Shown here piece after piece: positions 53,685 through 64,000 of a stretch of 64,000 bases of DNA. The position numbers were made by a program, and so were the translations under genes. Source of the stretch: Ditylenchus dipsaci (taxonomy: Eukaryota > Nematoda > Chromadorea > Rhabditida > Anguinidae); assembly GCA_004194705.1 (NCBI GenBank), contig SADC01001330.1:930001-994000 (forward strand). The letters are read 5' to 3'. The number at the start of each line of letters is the position of its first letter. The stretch's first letter is position 1. The notes beneath the pieces are model-generated. The model ran no database searches. It was not told where the DNA came from and was given only the letters and a program-made list of their open reading frames with translations.

Positions 53685-56600
53685 TTAGGTAGCCCATCCC
53701 CTATCACTCATCTCAAAAGCACTAATGTTTGTGTCTGTATCCGTGCTAGTAATCACCAAACCAGAGGTTGTAGGAACTCTTAGCTGGTTATGCGCTGATG
53801 GTCTGAGTGAATTTTGTCTCTGCAAAACCACTTTTCTCTGGATTCTGTAGCGGTGTTTGCGTCTTCTTTGGGCCAATTGATGGGCCATGAGTACAAGTCC
53901 AATAGCTATGACCACAAAGAATAGAACAAGTAATAAAATGGGACAGATGGAGCTGCTGGAGTCATCTTCATTCGTCTCCACCACCAACAAATTGATTGGA
54001 GAGTTGTAGTTGAGGTGAATCCAGGCTATATTGTCCTCTTCAATACCGATCAAGGACAGGGTCAGACCAGTGGAATTGGTTTGATTGACTTCTGGTAATG
54101 TGGTGTTTTGTAGCAAGTCTTGGATTAAAAAGTCATTTGACAATATATTTTCTTCATTTAAAGTGCAGTTGGCCTGTAGAAGAGTCCAGTTGAGTGGAAT
54201 ATGGTGGACTCCTGTGAAATTCCCTAGAAGAATTGGTTGAGGCTTGGAGTTGGAGTTTGCGCAGGGATACAGAAATATTTGAAAAGCTCCTAATCTGAAA
54301 AATGGAAATTTGTGTAAAATTCAAATAGCTTGCAGTAAAATAATAATGTGAATACTTTGTCATGACGATGGTCGAAGTCTTGCCTGACCCCGTAATTACC
54401 TTACTACAGAACAGGGTGTCCCAACATTTTTGGCCATTGTTAAAGGGGGAGAAGCTACTTGGGTTTGAAAAAGTGGCTAAAATTTTGCCTTTTTGACCAG
54501 TTTTAGAGGTATTTTCATTCCCATCCCTGTTTTAACAACATTGTGTAGCTCTACGATTTTTCTTTCTGATGAAATAATTTTTATTGCATTATCTTGCAAT
54601 AAGGTTAAAGTGTGAAGGAAGTCAGAACAATAATTTGATTCATACTTTGACCTTATTGTTGTTAATTTTTGCAAGATAATGCAATAAAAAACACTTCATC
54701 AGAAAGTAGAATCGCAAGGCTACATATTGGTTTCAAAACCCTCGAAAAATAAAATTTTTTAGAGAAACAGGCAAAACAATAATTTGCAGCAAAAAAATAT
54801 TGTCTGAAAAAATTTCAAATTTTTTTTGTGATACACTAAACTGTGTGCATATGTCCGAAAATAACGGTATCGTAAATAAAAGTTGGTGCTAGAAGCGAAT
54901 AGCACCTCCTCCCCCCACAAAGGGTTCAAATACTTTTAGACCCCAAAATAACCATCTTTTCTGTCTCAAAAGGCTCTTTTCCAGCCCCAAAATTTTAAAA
55001 AAGCCTTTGTTTTTGGTAATTTTCTAATTAATTTATATTTTTTTAACCATCTTGTAGCTGTGAATCTAAGCTTTCTAACTACTTTTTACTTGACCAAGTG
55101 AAGTTTTAAAAAGTTGCAAGGATAGGTCCTTGAATAATTAATAATAGACCGAATTTTTGAAAAAGTTTGCTTTATTTAAACACTTTTCTCTCCAACTTTT
55201 CAAGCCTTTCTAAGTCATTGGCTTGTTAGAAAACAGAGATCCAGAGATACTAGAGAACTGCAAAAAAATAAAATTGGTAAAATAATCGCCGAGAAAAAGG
55301 GCTTTTTTCAAATTTAGACAGGAATAGAGCCTTCTGGGACAGGAAAGATACCATTTCGGGGTCGCAAAGAATTACAACCCCCTGAAAATCTGACCCTTCC
55401 AAAACCGCTGTAACTACCCTTCGAAACAGCAAGTAATGTTCAGGCCTCAGGCTCAGCGGTAGGCGAGCGTGTGGAAGTTTTGGCTAAGAAATGTCTTACT
55501 TACTTTTTCCGGGTATGAGATATATATTTGATTATTTCTTTATATGGTTTCATAAGAAAAAATGTTTAGGGCGGTTGTGTATGGATTAGAGGTGGGCAAA
55601 GACCAAGACCAGATCAGACCGATCAGACCAGACCAAGACCGCGGAAAACCAGATCAGACCAGACCGGTCTGATTAGGTCTAGAATAATTTTTTTTCATAT
55701 CAGAGATGTTGTTTGCATGTTTTTGCACTAGCACGTAGCCTTTGAATTTGGCTTTTAAACAAGCTACAAACACTGCTGAATAATGTAAGAAATATATAAA
55801 TTCAAAAGTCTTCAACAAAACAGTGTTAATTTTGAAAAATTTCAGGTTTTTATGGGCCACCCTGTACTTCTAACTTTGAGTCTAAATTTTGCGGGGAAAC
55901 GGTTTTTACAGCCATATAAAAGTTTTATTTTATTTTTTATACCAAATATTTTAGATTAGACTGTATTAGACCGTATAAAAGCAGATCAGACCAAAAAAAG
56001 ATCAGCAAAAATATATGTATTCAGTCTAGACCGGATCAGACCGGTCTGGTGTGATCTGATCTGGTCTTTGCCCACCTCTGGTATTGACAACCGCTACTAG
56101 GGTCAAAAAGTTAACAACAGTGTTCGAAAAAAGGCTTTTTCTTTTATTGTTCTGCATCCTTTACCTGACATTGACATCCACTTCTACGGGCTCTCTTTGC
56201 AATTCATAATCTACCGATTGATCCTTCGCCAAGCGAATGTCTTGCCTCCAATGCTTCCAAATGTTTTCTTCGTTATTCTGAGCACCACCATCTTCTCTTT
56301 CTTGACTTTGCCATACAGCCACAGTCCCACTCACACCAGTATCACTGAGAGTGTGGTTTATAACGGAATCCAAACGCAGACTCAACAACAATTTAGGATT
56401 GGCCACATCAAACTTGCAATCCAAGTCGGCAGGCATCAAGGCACTAGATTTCAGTAGAGCAGAATTGTAATGACTGGAGCTGGTGATTACCATAACTGGC
56501 TCTACACCTATTCGGCCTGCACAAATCGAGGCGAAAACCTCAATTTTTTTTTCAATTTAAGGTGTAAAATATAAAAATAGATGATGAAGAATTTGGATTT

Positions 56601-59600
56601 CAAACCAGAGATGGGACGGAATTCCAATTTCCGGCACTTTTTTTCTTCCGATTTTCGGTTTGCGATTTCGAAAAGAAATAGTTAACCTAGAATAATTTTT
56701 TTGAAATTTTCGAATTTTTTTTTAAATTTCTTCCCCTTTTCGGCATTTTTTTCTTCCCATTTCCAGCTTCCGTTACGTTTACACTGAATTCGCATCCAAA
56801 CCGCATCCGCATGCAACTGATAACGCTTGACTTTGCCATACAGCCAGAGTCCCATTCACACTAGTATCACTAACTCATGCGGATGGTAACGCCAAGTGGA
56901 ACGGCCAAAGATGCGGACGTGGTGCGGATGCGGACAAAAAACGGATCACAAGTTTTAAATTTTTTCTTTCGGTTCCGATTTTCATTACGCCTTTTTAGTC
57001 TTCCATCCCATCCCTGTTACAAACTCATACTGGTATATTTTATACAGTTAAACTTTTGTTCTTCTGAAATTTTTGTTTTTTAGCCGATTTTTTAGAGAAC
57101 AAAATAAATATCTAAAATCAAAAAATTAAATTTTGACGTCCGAGTATACTGATACAATAGAGGAACCAAGGAAAAATTGATTTTTTCCAGTGTTATATAT
57201 ATTTTCGGGGGCTCTAGTCAATTGGCTCTATTCCACAATGAGGGGTTTTTTTGCCTTGGTCCCCCTGTTGTTTTTTTAGAACTTTTTAGGCTTTAGGCTT
57301 AGGCAAGAGTAGGCCAGCGTATGTTAGAATGGACTTGAACATGAGTCTAAGGTATGTTTGAGTCCGTCCTAACCAGTGATGGGTCTGCCCTGCCCGGAGT
57401 GCCCCAAATGCGGTGGACGGGTTTGCCTCGGGGCGTGGGGCTGTGCCGAAGCATGAAAAAAAAATAGTCCGTGGCGCGGGGCGTGGCGAAGGCAGAATCA
57501 GGTGCTAAGGCGACGTACGGGGCGCTCGGATTTTTTAAATTTTTCTTAAAACTTTTCAAGATGGCTTCAATTGTTTTAATTTTGTAATTTTTTAATCAAA
57601 TTGGCCTTAGAAATCGTGTAGAAGCATAATAACGGCTTCGAAAAATTTCTGGAACTGCCACATGACCCGGTGCGCACCGCCCCGGGGCATGGCGGTGCCG
57701 GGGCAATAGTCTGGAAAACGCTGGGGCGCGAGGCGGTGACGGGGCGATACTCTGGAAACCCTGGGGCGTGGGACGGTGCTGGGACGAAAATTGCCTGCTT
57801 ACCCATCACTGGTCCTAACATATGCTGGCCTACCCTTACCTAAGCATAAGCCTAAAAATTTCTAAAAAAACAAAAGCGGGACCAAGGCAACCCCGCCCCC
57901 CATTGTGGAATAGGGCCAGTCAATTTATACAAAATATCGGGATCTCGTACTCAATAAAAAAGTTATAAGAGGGAGGGACTCGCTCTTATATCTTAACTTG
58001 GAATGACCAATTTTCGGGGCATAATCGTTTTGCCAATGAAACTTTTGCCAATGAGATCATTTTGCCAGAAGCATCTTTTTGCCAATGAGATCACTTAGCC
58101 AATGGTTTGTTTTTGCGATTGCCTGTATTCTCAAATACTCTTGTTCTCCTGTCAAGCAAATTACTACTCATTTTGTAGCTCATCTCACTGGCTACAAAAT
58201 GAGTGGTAATTTGACGGACAAGGCTGACAAAATACTTGAGAAAAGAAGCTATTCGTGAATCTCATTGGCAAAAAGATCTCATTGGCAAAACGATTACGCC
58301 CCGATTTTTTTTTATGAAATTTACATAAAATTTTGAATATAATTTTTAGATTCCTTTCTTTTAAACTAATTTACTTGTACATCAGGCCCATTGATGCCAT
58401 CTAGATTCCTGGTCACAGACACATTAATTGGCAGACTGAAATTGTGGAGTGCAAATTCCAACACCTTGGTTTCATTGACCACCATCAGGGAGTAATCAGT
58501 GATGGGCTGGTTGTTCTCTGGTTGCATGCCTCTTCGAGAACGCACTGCATTGGACGGTGAGGAGAAAATCGGAAGCGATTTGGCTGATATTGAAACATCC
58601 AATTCTTGTATCCTTTTCGTCAATTGTGCATATGCGGGTTGTGGTTGGAAGAAAAGTCCCAGAAAAATCTTCCTGAAACTTTTTTCACTGTACAATGTAG
58701 TCTCGATATAATTACAACCCAAAAAGTAATCACCGCTGGGTCCAGCACTTTGAAATTTTTTTGTTAGTTGTCTCTAAGGTACGCCGAGGGTAGGTGCGGC
58801 TTTTTGTTTTAAATGTTTTTGGTTTTCATGACTAGAATTCTCACGTATCCCGACGCTACTCGTTTTTAAAGAGTAGCACCCGTATTCCTTGGGATATATA
58901 ATCATAGTTGCAGGGGCGCCGGCGCTGCTAGTCAAAACGAGCGCCGGCGCCGGGCGCCGACCTGGAAAATTTTCAGTGAAATATCAACTGACCACCACTT
59001 TTTCGGAATATTTGAAACTTTTGATTTGAAATCGACAATTTTTACAGTAAAAGTTTTCGGAAAGTCACCCCTAATATCAAAATCTCTTCCTGAATCCGAA
59101 TCCGTTGAGATCAGGTCCGAAAAATTGCAGGAAGCTGAGATATTCTTTAAAGTAGGGAAGTGGTCCAAATTTTCTGTGTGGTATAAACAAAATACCAATA
59201 TCTCAGATCCCTGAGATTTTTGGACCTGATCTCAACGGATTGGATTCAAGAAGAGATTCAGAGGGGTGACTTTCCGGTATTTTTTACTGTCAAAATCGTC
59301 GATTTTTAATCAAAAGTTTCAAATATTCCGAAAAAAATGGTGGTCAGCTGATGGCCGTCCAAATTTTCAGCCGACTTTTTTTGGGTGCCAAGATTGCCGA
59401 TAACATTTTTTCCGAGACTACCAATGACTTACTTCAAGATTAAAAAAAAACGGCGCCCCTCTCCAATAGAGCCCACCTCTAAAGGGTTAGTAAAAATAAA
59501 TCCCCGGGGCTCTGTTAGAATATATATGGTATTTAGATATGACAATGTAAAAAAATATCTCTTATTTTATCATTGAAATCGTGAAAGAGCTTATTTTTAT

Positions 59601-61526
59601 GAGAAAAGCAAAGAAATGATAGAATTTATCAAAATTCTCAAAAAACGGTGGTGCTTTTTGGTGCTGCTTTTTGGTGGAGCTTAAAAGCCACACAGCTTAG
59701 TCAGACCAGAAATCGCAAGGACAACAATTTTGTCAGTCTTTTTTGAAAGATTTTTTTATTTTGTTTTACCAATAAGAACTCGACATAGACATAGTCTTAT
59801 TCAAAAACAAATTAAAAATGCTGGCAAAATATTTGATTCCGCTGCTAAAATCTTCAGTGTTTAGCCAAATCAAAAGCTCCGCTTAAATTTGAATTGAATG
59901 CCTTCAAAAATTTTAAAATTGCTGCCAAAAGTCCTGAAGTCTGCCGACAAAATTTAAGCAGAATTTCAATTTTTGGAAGAAAACAGTGCTGTGAATCTCG
60001 GCACCGGCTCAACTTCAGGCACTTGTTTCTAGCAGTTATTAGTATTACCCGCCCCAGTGCCGCGGATTATCAGGTAGAATAGACATCGTCACCGGGATAG
60101 GAATAAAAAAATTGATCATGTGAAGCTTCCTACATAGCGGCACCACCTTGGCACCTGAATAATTTACATGAAAATTTTACGTTTAAATTAATTTGGTGCC
60201 AAGCCGGTGCCGCTATCTATAAGGTTTCAATAAAGGTTTCAATGACTCATTTTGTCATTCCTATTCCGGTGCCGATGTCTGAGCTACCTAATAATCCTCT
60301 GCACCGGGTGGGTAATACTAAAAACTGCTAGAAACAGGTACCTGCAGTTTAGCCGATGCCAATATTTACAGCATTGAAAGAAGATGAAATACCAAAATAG
60401 AGTGTCCTAATATCGAGAATTGCAAGCCCTATAGGCGATTCTATAGATTTGAAAAAAAACGACCGGAAAAATCGAAAAATAGCACGACTAAGGACTTGAC
60501 TGACCAAAAACAATCATTTTTGAAAATGAAGGTAGAATATTTGGCACTATCCCAGTATAGGGGCCAAATTATTGCCTTGGTCCCCCCTGTTGTTTTTCTT
60601 GAAAAATGCGTTGATATCACTTGTTATTTTGAAGGTGACCGTGGTTAAGGTGATTATATTAACCCAAATCACCATGATCACTATGATCACAGTGCTGTCA
60701 TATCCATAGTGAACAAAGGGTACAAAGACATTTGTCAAGAAAAAACAACAGGGGGACCAAGGCAAAATATTTGGCCCCCTATACTAGGATAGTGCCGAAT
60801 TTTTTACGCTTTTGGGGTATAACCAGGAATGAGAAATTGATCCTATTCCTTATTAAATTAGGAGCAAATAGGATTTTTTGATCCTGTTTGCTCCTGAAAT
60901 GTTTTTCTAGGATTCACATTTTCAAATATCCTAATTCGGATGTTTTGACTAGAGAATCCTAATTCCGATACTCTGTATAAAGGATCCTAATCAGGATCCT
61001 CTAGTCAAAACATCCTAGTTAGGATATTTTAGAAACATCCAATTTTATCCCGATTAGGATCAAATTCTCATCCCTGCGTATAGCTAAATCAGGGCCTGAC
61101 TGCAATACTAATTTACCTTGGATTTTTCTCAACCGCAGTATCCTTGGCAAAGTTATTGTTTGTGGAGCAGGATGTCCAGGACTTGAGTCCAAGCAACTCT
61201 TCGTGGGTCAACAGTCGACTTATCGAGCCTTTTAACGTAAATATACTAACGAAAAATTAATAAAATTTCAAATCAGCTCCACCTCCAATATTGTCAGCAA
61301 TAAGTTTGAAGTCCTGGTCATGCTGATGGCAAAAAGAGGCTCTTAACTGCATACCAGCAGCTTGTTCAGCTAGGTGGACGACCACATTCAGGTCATTCGA
61401 CTCGACTAAATCCACCTCAAAATATTGCTGGGAAAAGGGATTTATCTTGAAGAAGACAGCATCTCCAGTGTTTGAGTCTAGCACAATTGTGGAACAATTT
61501 ATTGCTGAGTAGGTCAATAGGAAGAT
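53685..61526 (-). CDS. Unrecognised single-pass membrane glycoprotein gene, 5 exons visible
   Basis: Exons: 61283-61526, 61117-61228, 58375-58672, 56165-56516, 53685-54294, about 540 codons. Read in order: IFLLTYSAINCSTIVLDSNT (possibly the end of a signal peptide), FSQQYFEVDLVESNDLNVVV, SISRLLTHEELLGLKSWTSC, QPQPAYAQLTKRIQELDVSI, FALHNFSLPINVSVTRN, VITSSSHYNSALL, SGTVAVWQSQ, LGAFQIFLYPCANSN, and repeated N-x-S/T sites. A 20-residue hydrophobic helix (CPILLLVLFFVVIAIGLVLM) near 53935 is followed by a basic cytoplasmic tail (AQRRRKHRYRIQRKVV). Four junction phases agree; 58375/56516 is off by one or lacks an exon. The first exon was not found. The layout is that of a type I surface protein, but I cannot assign a family. 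Confidence 0.75.
54300..56160. other. Intron with AT-rich hairpins and one hAT-like element
   Basis: 54540-54700 is an inverted repeat (TTTCTGATGAAATAATTTTT, TTATTGCATTATCTTGCAA and their complements). 55587-56080 is described separately. No exon recognised. Confidence 0.5.
55587..56080. mobile_element. hAT-like element, TAGAGGTGGGCAAAGACC ends
   Basis: Ends TAGAGGTGGGCAAAGACC and GGTCTTTGCCCACCTCTG. Subterminal arrays of CAGATCAGACCAGACC units on both sides. Flanks GTATGGAT and GTATTGAC are imperfect duplicates. Confidence 0.75.
56606..57016. mobile_element. hAT-like element, CAGAGATGGGACGGAA ends
   Basis: Ends CAGAGATGGGACGGAATTCC and TTCCATCCCATCCCTG. Flanking octamers TTTCAAAC and TTACAAAC match at seven of eight. 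A nested GCGGATGCGGA/TCCGCATCCG inverted pair lies at 56790-56945. Confidence 0.75.
57160..57910. mobile_element. Hairpin with CTATTCCACAATG ends enclosing a hAT element
   Basis: GGCTCTATTCCACAATGAGG at 57223 and CCCATTGTGGAATAGGGCC at 57898 pair. Inner GCCTTGGTCCCCCTGTTG and CGGGACCAAGGCAACC pair as at 32.6 and 60.5 kb. The hAT element 57374-57811 is inserted between. Confidence 0.65.
57374..57811. mobile_element. hAT-like element with exact 8-bp duplication GTCCTAAC
   Basis: Ends CAGTGATGGGTCTGCC and GCTTACCCATCACTG. GTCCTAAC at 57366-57373 and 57812-57819. Both arms carry GGGGCGTGG/CCCCGGGGC units. Confidence 0.9.
58016..58302. mobile_element. Element with TTTTGCCAATGAGATCA minisatellite ends
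   Basis: The left GGGGCATAATCGTTTTGCC is followed by four TTTTGCCAATGAGATCA-type units. The right is inverse, with two units and CGATTACGCCCC. The interior has an inverted CTACTCATTTTGTAGC pair. Flanks (CCAATTTTC and GATTTTTTT) do not form an exact duplication. Confidence 0.75.
58910..59380. mobile_element. Inverted repeat around GATCTCAACGGATT with GGCGCC end
   Basis: 58975-59215 pairs with 59205-59345 (TGACCACCATTTTTTTCGGA-type, TTTGAAACTTTTGATT, AAGTCACCCCT). It is preceded by GGCGCCGGCGC units like those at 39.5 kb. Confidence 0.6.
59400..60530. other. Intron, no exon recognised
   Basis: 60000-60340 contains an inverted repeat (CGGCACCGGCTCAACTTC, CTAGCAGTTATTAGTATTACC and complements). 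Otherwise AT-rich. Confidence 0.45.
60540..60795. mobile_element. Hairpin MITE with GCACTATCCCAGTATAGG ends
   Basis: GGCACTATCCCAGTATAGGG and CCCTATACTAGGATAGTGCC. Inner TTGCCTTGGTCCCCCCTGTT and AACAGGGGGACCAAGGCAA. Same design as 32.6 kb. Confidence 0.75.
60824..61076. mobile_element. hAT-like MITE, CAGGAATGAGAA ends, GGATCCTAATC arrays
   Basis: CAGGAATGAGAAATTGATCC and GGATCAAATTCTCATCCCTG. The arms are filled with ATCCTAATTCGGAT-type units. Flanks GGTATAAC and CGTATAGC are a degraded octamer pair. Confidence 0.7.
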
Positions 61527-61529
61527 CTG

Positions 61530-62215
61530 AGAAAAAAATTGTCACACCTTTTTTACTAGACTTGGCAGCGGGATGGATATCCCAAACAATTCCCGTTTCG
61601 AATCCCAAATAAAAACCTTTTTTTTTGTTAATTTCCCGAAATATAGATAAATTATTCCGGCTATTTTTTTGTGAATCTAACAAATTTTGCAAAAAAGTTC
61701 ATCCCAAATCCCGTAGGGATTGTCGTTTTCCGTCTAGTGCGGATCCCTAACCCCGGAGAATTTAAAGGTCCCGATCCCATGTCCGCAGATATACGAAACT
61801 TTTTGCCTATTTTCCCCATCCTGCCGACAATTTTGTTGCATCTGATTTTAATTTGGCATCAGAAGAACGGTTTTTGAAATATAATAGACCTCGAAAAATG
61901 GAAAATGAAAAGACAAGTGTTTAACATAGTCAGCATTCGGTATGAGGTACAACTTTTTTAGGCTTGATTTTGACTAACCTAGCATCTTAACTAGCGCTGC
62001 GAACTCAAAATTTCCAAAAATTACATTTTGCTAAAAAAAAGTACAAATTAGTCACTTTTTAACAAAAAAAAAATGCCATTTTATCGTGCTTGTTGATTTT
62101 TAAGCACCGAAAAAAGATTTTGACGTGAAACCTCAGAAATAAAAAAATTTCGGGTCCAAAAAAGTACAAATATTTTAAAAGGTATAATTAGATGCACTGA
62201 TCTTAACCAATTAAA
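61530..62215. other. Upstream of the membrane-protein gene, no exon found
   Basis: AT-rich sequence; 61540-61870 has GGATGGATATCCC and TCCCGTTTCGAATCCCAAAT words. No signal-peptide exon could be chosen. Confidence 0.35.
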
Positions 62216-62218
62216 TAT

Positions 62219-62345
62219 CTAGGGTTGTCGAGCCGAGGGCTCGAAATCGAGCTTCCTGCTCGAAGCTCGACTTTTTTTCGAGCTTCGAGCCTCGATCCGA
62301 GCAGCGCTTTCGAAAATTTTGAGCCGAGTCGAGACGAAAGCTCGA
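62219..62345. mobile_element. Fragment of the TAGGGTTGTCGAG hAT family
   Basis: Begins TAGGGTTGTCGAGCCGAG, followed by GAGCTTCGAGC-type arrays. The right end is missing. Confidence 0.7.
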
Positions 62346-62795
62346 AAATCCTAAAAATGTCTATCTAGAAGTCCCCATTTTTTGCTAAATTTCGGCGAAA
62401 ATATTTCGACTGACCTGTACAAAGTAACCAAAATATAATTTGTAATAGGATAACATTTGACCAATACTCAACAAAATCAGCTCATTATGCTTGGCTCATA
62501 TTTGTAAAAAAGCCGTGGTCTTGCGCACTTTAATGACTAAGCACAATAAGTTTAAAGCAGTAAATTTAGCAATAAAAATAGAGTTTATCGAATTGTGAAA
62601 GCAATTATATTTTCTCACCATCTACTATTTCTATTCCTTGGCTGTGTCCAAAACAAAAATTGCATTGATCTAAAGTCAGCTCCAACTGAAAACTAATTGT
62701 TCGGAGGCCTGCTGCATCCATTAATATTCTGCTTCCTTAAACACGTTGATTCACTACTATTTCAATGAGATTTTATTCGCCAAAAACAAAATTAC

Positions 62796-62909
62796 TAGGG
62801 TTGTCGAGTACTCGAAATTTTCGAGTACTTGACTCGATGCTCGAAACTCGAAAAATTTCGAATAATACTCGAAATTACTCGATTTCGAGTACTCGACTCG
62901 ACAACCCTA
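62796..62909. mobile_element. 114-bp hAT MITE with exact 8-bp duplication AAAATTAC
   Basis: TAGGGTTGTCGAGTACTCG and CGAGTACTCGACTCGACAACCCTA-type inverse ends nearly meet. AAAATTAC at 62788-62795 and 62910-62917. It is a minimal version of 44468-45211. Confidence 0.92.
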
Positions 62910-63044
62910 AAAATTACTGTCTAGGCATTGCAAAAATTTTAAATAAGGCACTATAGTGCCAATAGTACTATTGGATGGCAAAAGTTTGCAAACACAACCA
63001 TGTGAAAAAAGTAGAAATTTCAGATTTTTTGGACTCTTGTATTT

Positions 63045-63473
63045 TCACTTGACCAACCAGCCAGTGGTGCGGATGTAATGCTGGTCTTTGTCGATGGAGT
63101 TGAGCTTTTGAATGTCTTCCTGGCTGAGTTTAATGTCCAAGCACTTGAAGTTGGTGCGAATGCGTTCTGGATCCACCGACTTGGCACAACTCCTACTCCT
63201 TGGCAAGTGGCAAAAGCCAGCAGGATAAGCTGGAAATTATGGGATTTTTAACTTATATAAAAAATTATATTTTGCACCTGTGGTGTGGTGTTGTGCTTTT
63301 TGACCTAAAATTTAAAAAAGGTGAATAATTAATCTGGCTGAGAATCTCAATGAGATCTCAATCTTATTAATAGCCGAAATGAGATCACTGATAAAATCAA
63401 CACATCTTACCAGCTCGGTGATCACAGGGTCTCCAATCAAGTCGGGATGTTGACGACCAAGTGAAGAGAACGC
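63045..63473 (-). CDS. Aldo-keto reductase, 3' exons including a 27-nt microexon
   Basis: Aldo-keto reductases reduce carbonyls with NADPH in a TIM barrel in the cytosol. Exons: 63411-63473 (AFSSLGRQHPDLIGDPVITE L), 63278-63304 (VKKHNTTPQ, nine codons), and 63045-63229, beginning LILLAFATCQGVGVVP and ending KSVDPERIRTNFKCLDIKLS QEDIQKLNSIDKD to GWLVK and TGA. The PKSV-PERI motif of the NADPH pocket (Lys, Ser, Arg) is kept but reached through a one-base break near 63187 (the exon is 185 nt). The microexon is phase 0 both sides with TTTTAG and GTGCAA borders. The catalytic Asp-Tyr-Lys-His exons are upstream and outside the window or not recognised. Confidence 0.88.
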
Positions 63474-63479
63474 CTGAAA

Positions 63480-64000
63480 CATTTAGTATGTTTAGACGGA
63501 AAAATTCAGTAAATAGAAAAAAGGACTGGTTATAGTATGGTTGGATTCGGTCGGTTAACCGAAAACCCGGTTTTTTTCGGCAAACAAACCAAAACCGAAA
63601 ACCAGTTTAGGTTTTGGAAGGAGTACCCATTTTATTAGAAACACAGCTGGGTACAGCTGGCCAACCACTTTCCTTCAAAGGTGCCGGTTCACCTTGAGTG
63701 CTTGTTTATCGAGAGTGGACTCTATTTCAACACATGAAATCTTTATATAGTATTTTTGGGAAGGGGGGGGGGAGTGTTTGGATCCGTCACACTTTTTATG
63801 TATTTATTGTTTTACAACTAATTTTTGGCCAGTTTTTGCTATTTTATGTCTGATATCTTTCCGGAACCCTCAAGTACAACATCTCGGTTTTCTTTTAAGC
63901 ACACACTCCTTGCCCTCCAAATTAGTGATGGTGGATTTAGCCTGGATTTAAGGTGAATTTGTGTGTTCAAGCCCACGAGCAGGTAAATGGCCAGTTAGGG
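63480..64000. other. Upstream intron or flank of the aldo-keto reductase, no exon recognised
   Basis: 63535-63630 carries GGTTAACCGAAAACCCGG-type units and an AAACCGAAAACCAG inverse. 63761-63772 is a G run. No AKR exon was found. Confidence 0.4.

Overview
This is a window of invertebrate animal nuclear DNA. The evidence is spliced protein genes with GT-AG introns, an H3.3-type histone intron position, a Y-box protein, a DMAP1-like chromatin gene, an Hrs-like endosomal gene, and an invertebrate-type (destabilase) lysozyme, a family confined to invertebrates. The phylum cannot be named from the sequence. Base composition is AT-rich. Coding exons are a small minority of the window; most of it is non-autonomous DNA transposons, many of them long hairpins nested in one another.

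Layout. 1-4352 is an inverted duplication with arms of about 1.7 kb around a 0.95 kb spacer. The left arm holds a short hypothetical gene on the minus strand and the right arm a frameshifted copy of it on the plus strand. 9062-41516 is spanned by ATIC (purine synthesis) on the plus strand: eleven exons cover the AICAR transformylase half, and the inosinicase half was not found and should lie upstream. Its introns hold a truncated DDOST-like gene (minus), a decayed histone H3 gene (plus), a destabilase-type lysozyme (minus) and a Y-box gene (minus). The last ATIC intron contains a segmental duplication that includes a dead copy of the terminal exon. 45300-47609 is an Hrs/HGS-like FYVE-UIM gene lacking the VHS domain (plus). 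48183-48811 is the C-terminal part of DMAP1 (minus). 53685-61526 is an unrecognised single-pass membrane protein gene (minus). 63045-63473 is the 3' end of an aldo-keto reductase gene (minus).

The most distinctive signal is a class of elements whose terminal inverted repeats are small minisatellites. A 13-17 bp motif is repeated several times at each end in inverted orientation, and the motif differs in each element. Four of these (29756-30950, 31264-31657, 38776-40789, 51906-52516) have exact 9-bp target site duplications, as Mutator-like elements do. Two of them share the terminal sequence GGGCGACGGT while carrying different repeat motifs. Other families show exact 8-bp duplications (hAT-like), TA duplications (pogo/mariner/Tc1-like), or TTAA at the ends. 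Two insertions can be read directly against empty sites in the segmental duplication.

Several well-conserved exons contain single-base frame breaks (ATIC, HGS-like, aldo-keto reductase, H3), while the Y-box and lysozyme genes are frame-perfect. Some breaks may be residual assembly indels; the H3 copy also has a duplicated tail and other changes, so it is genuinely decayed.
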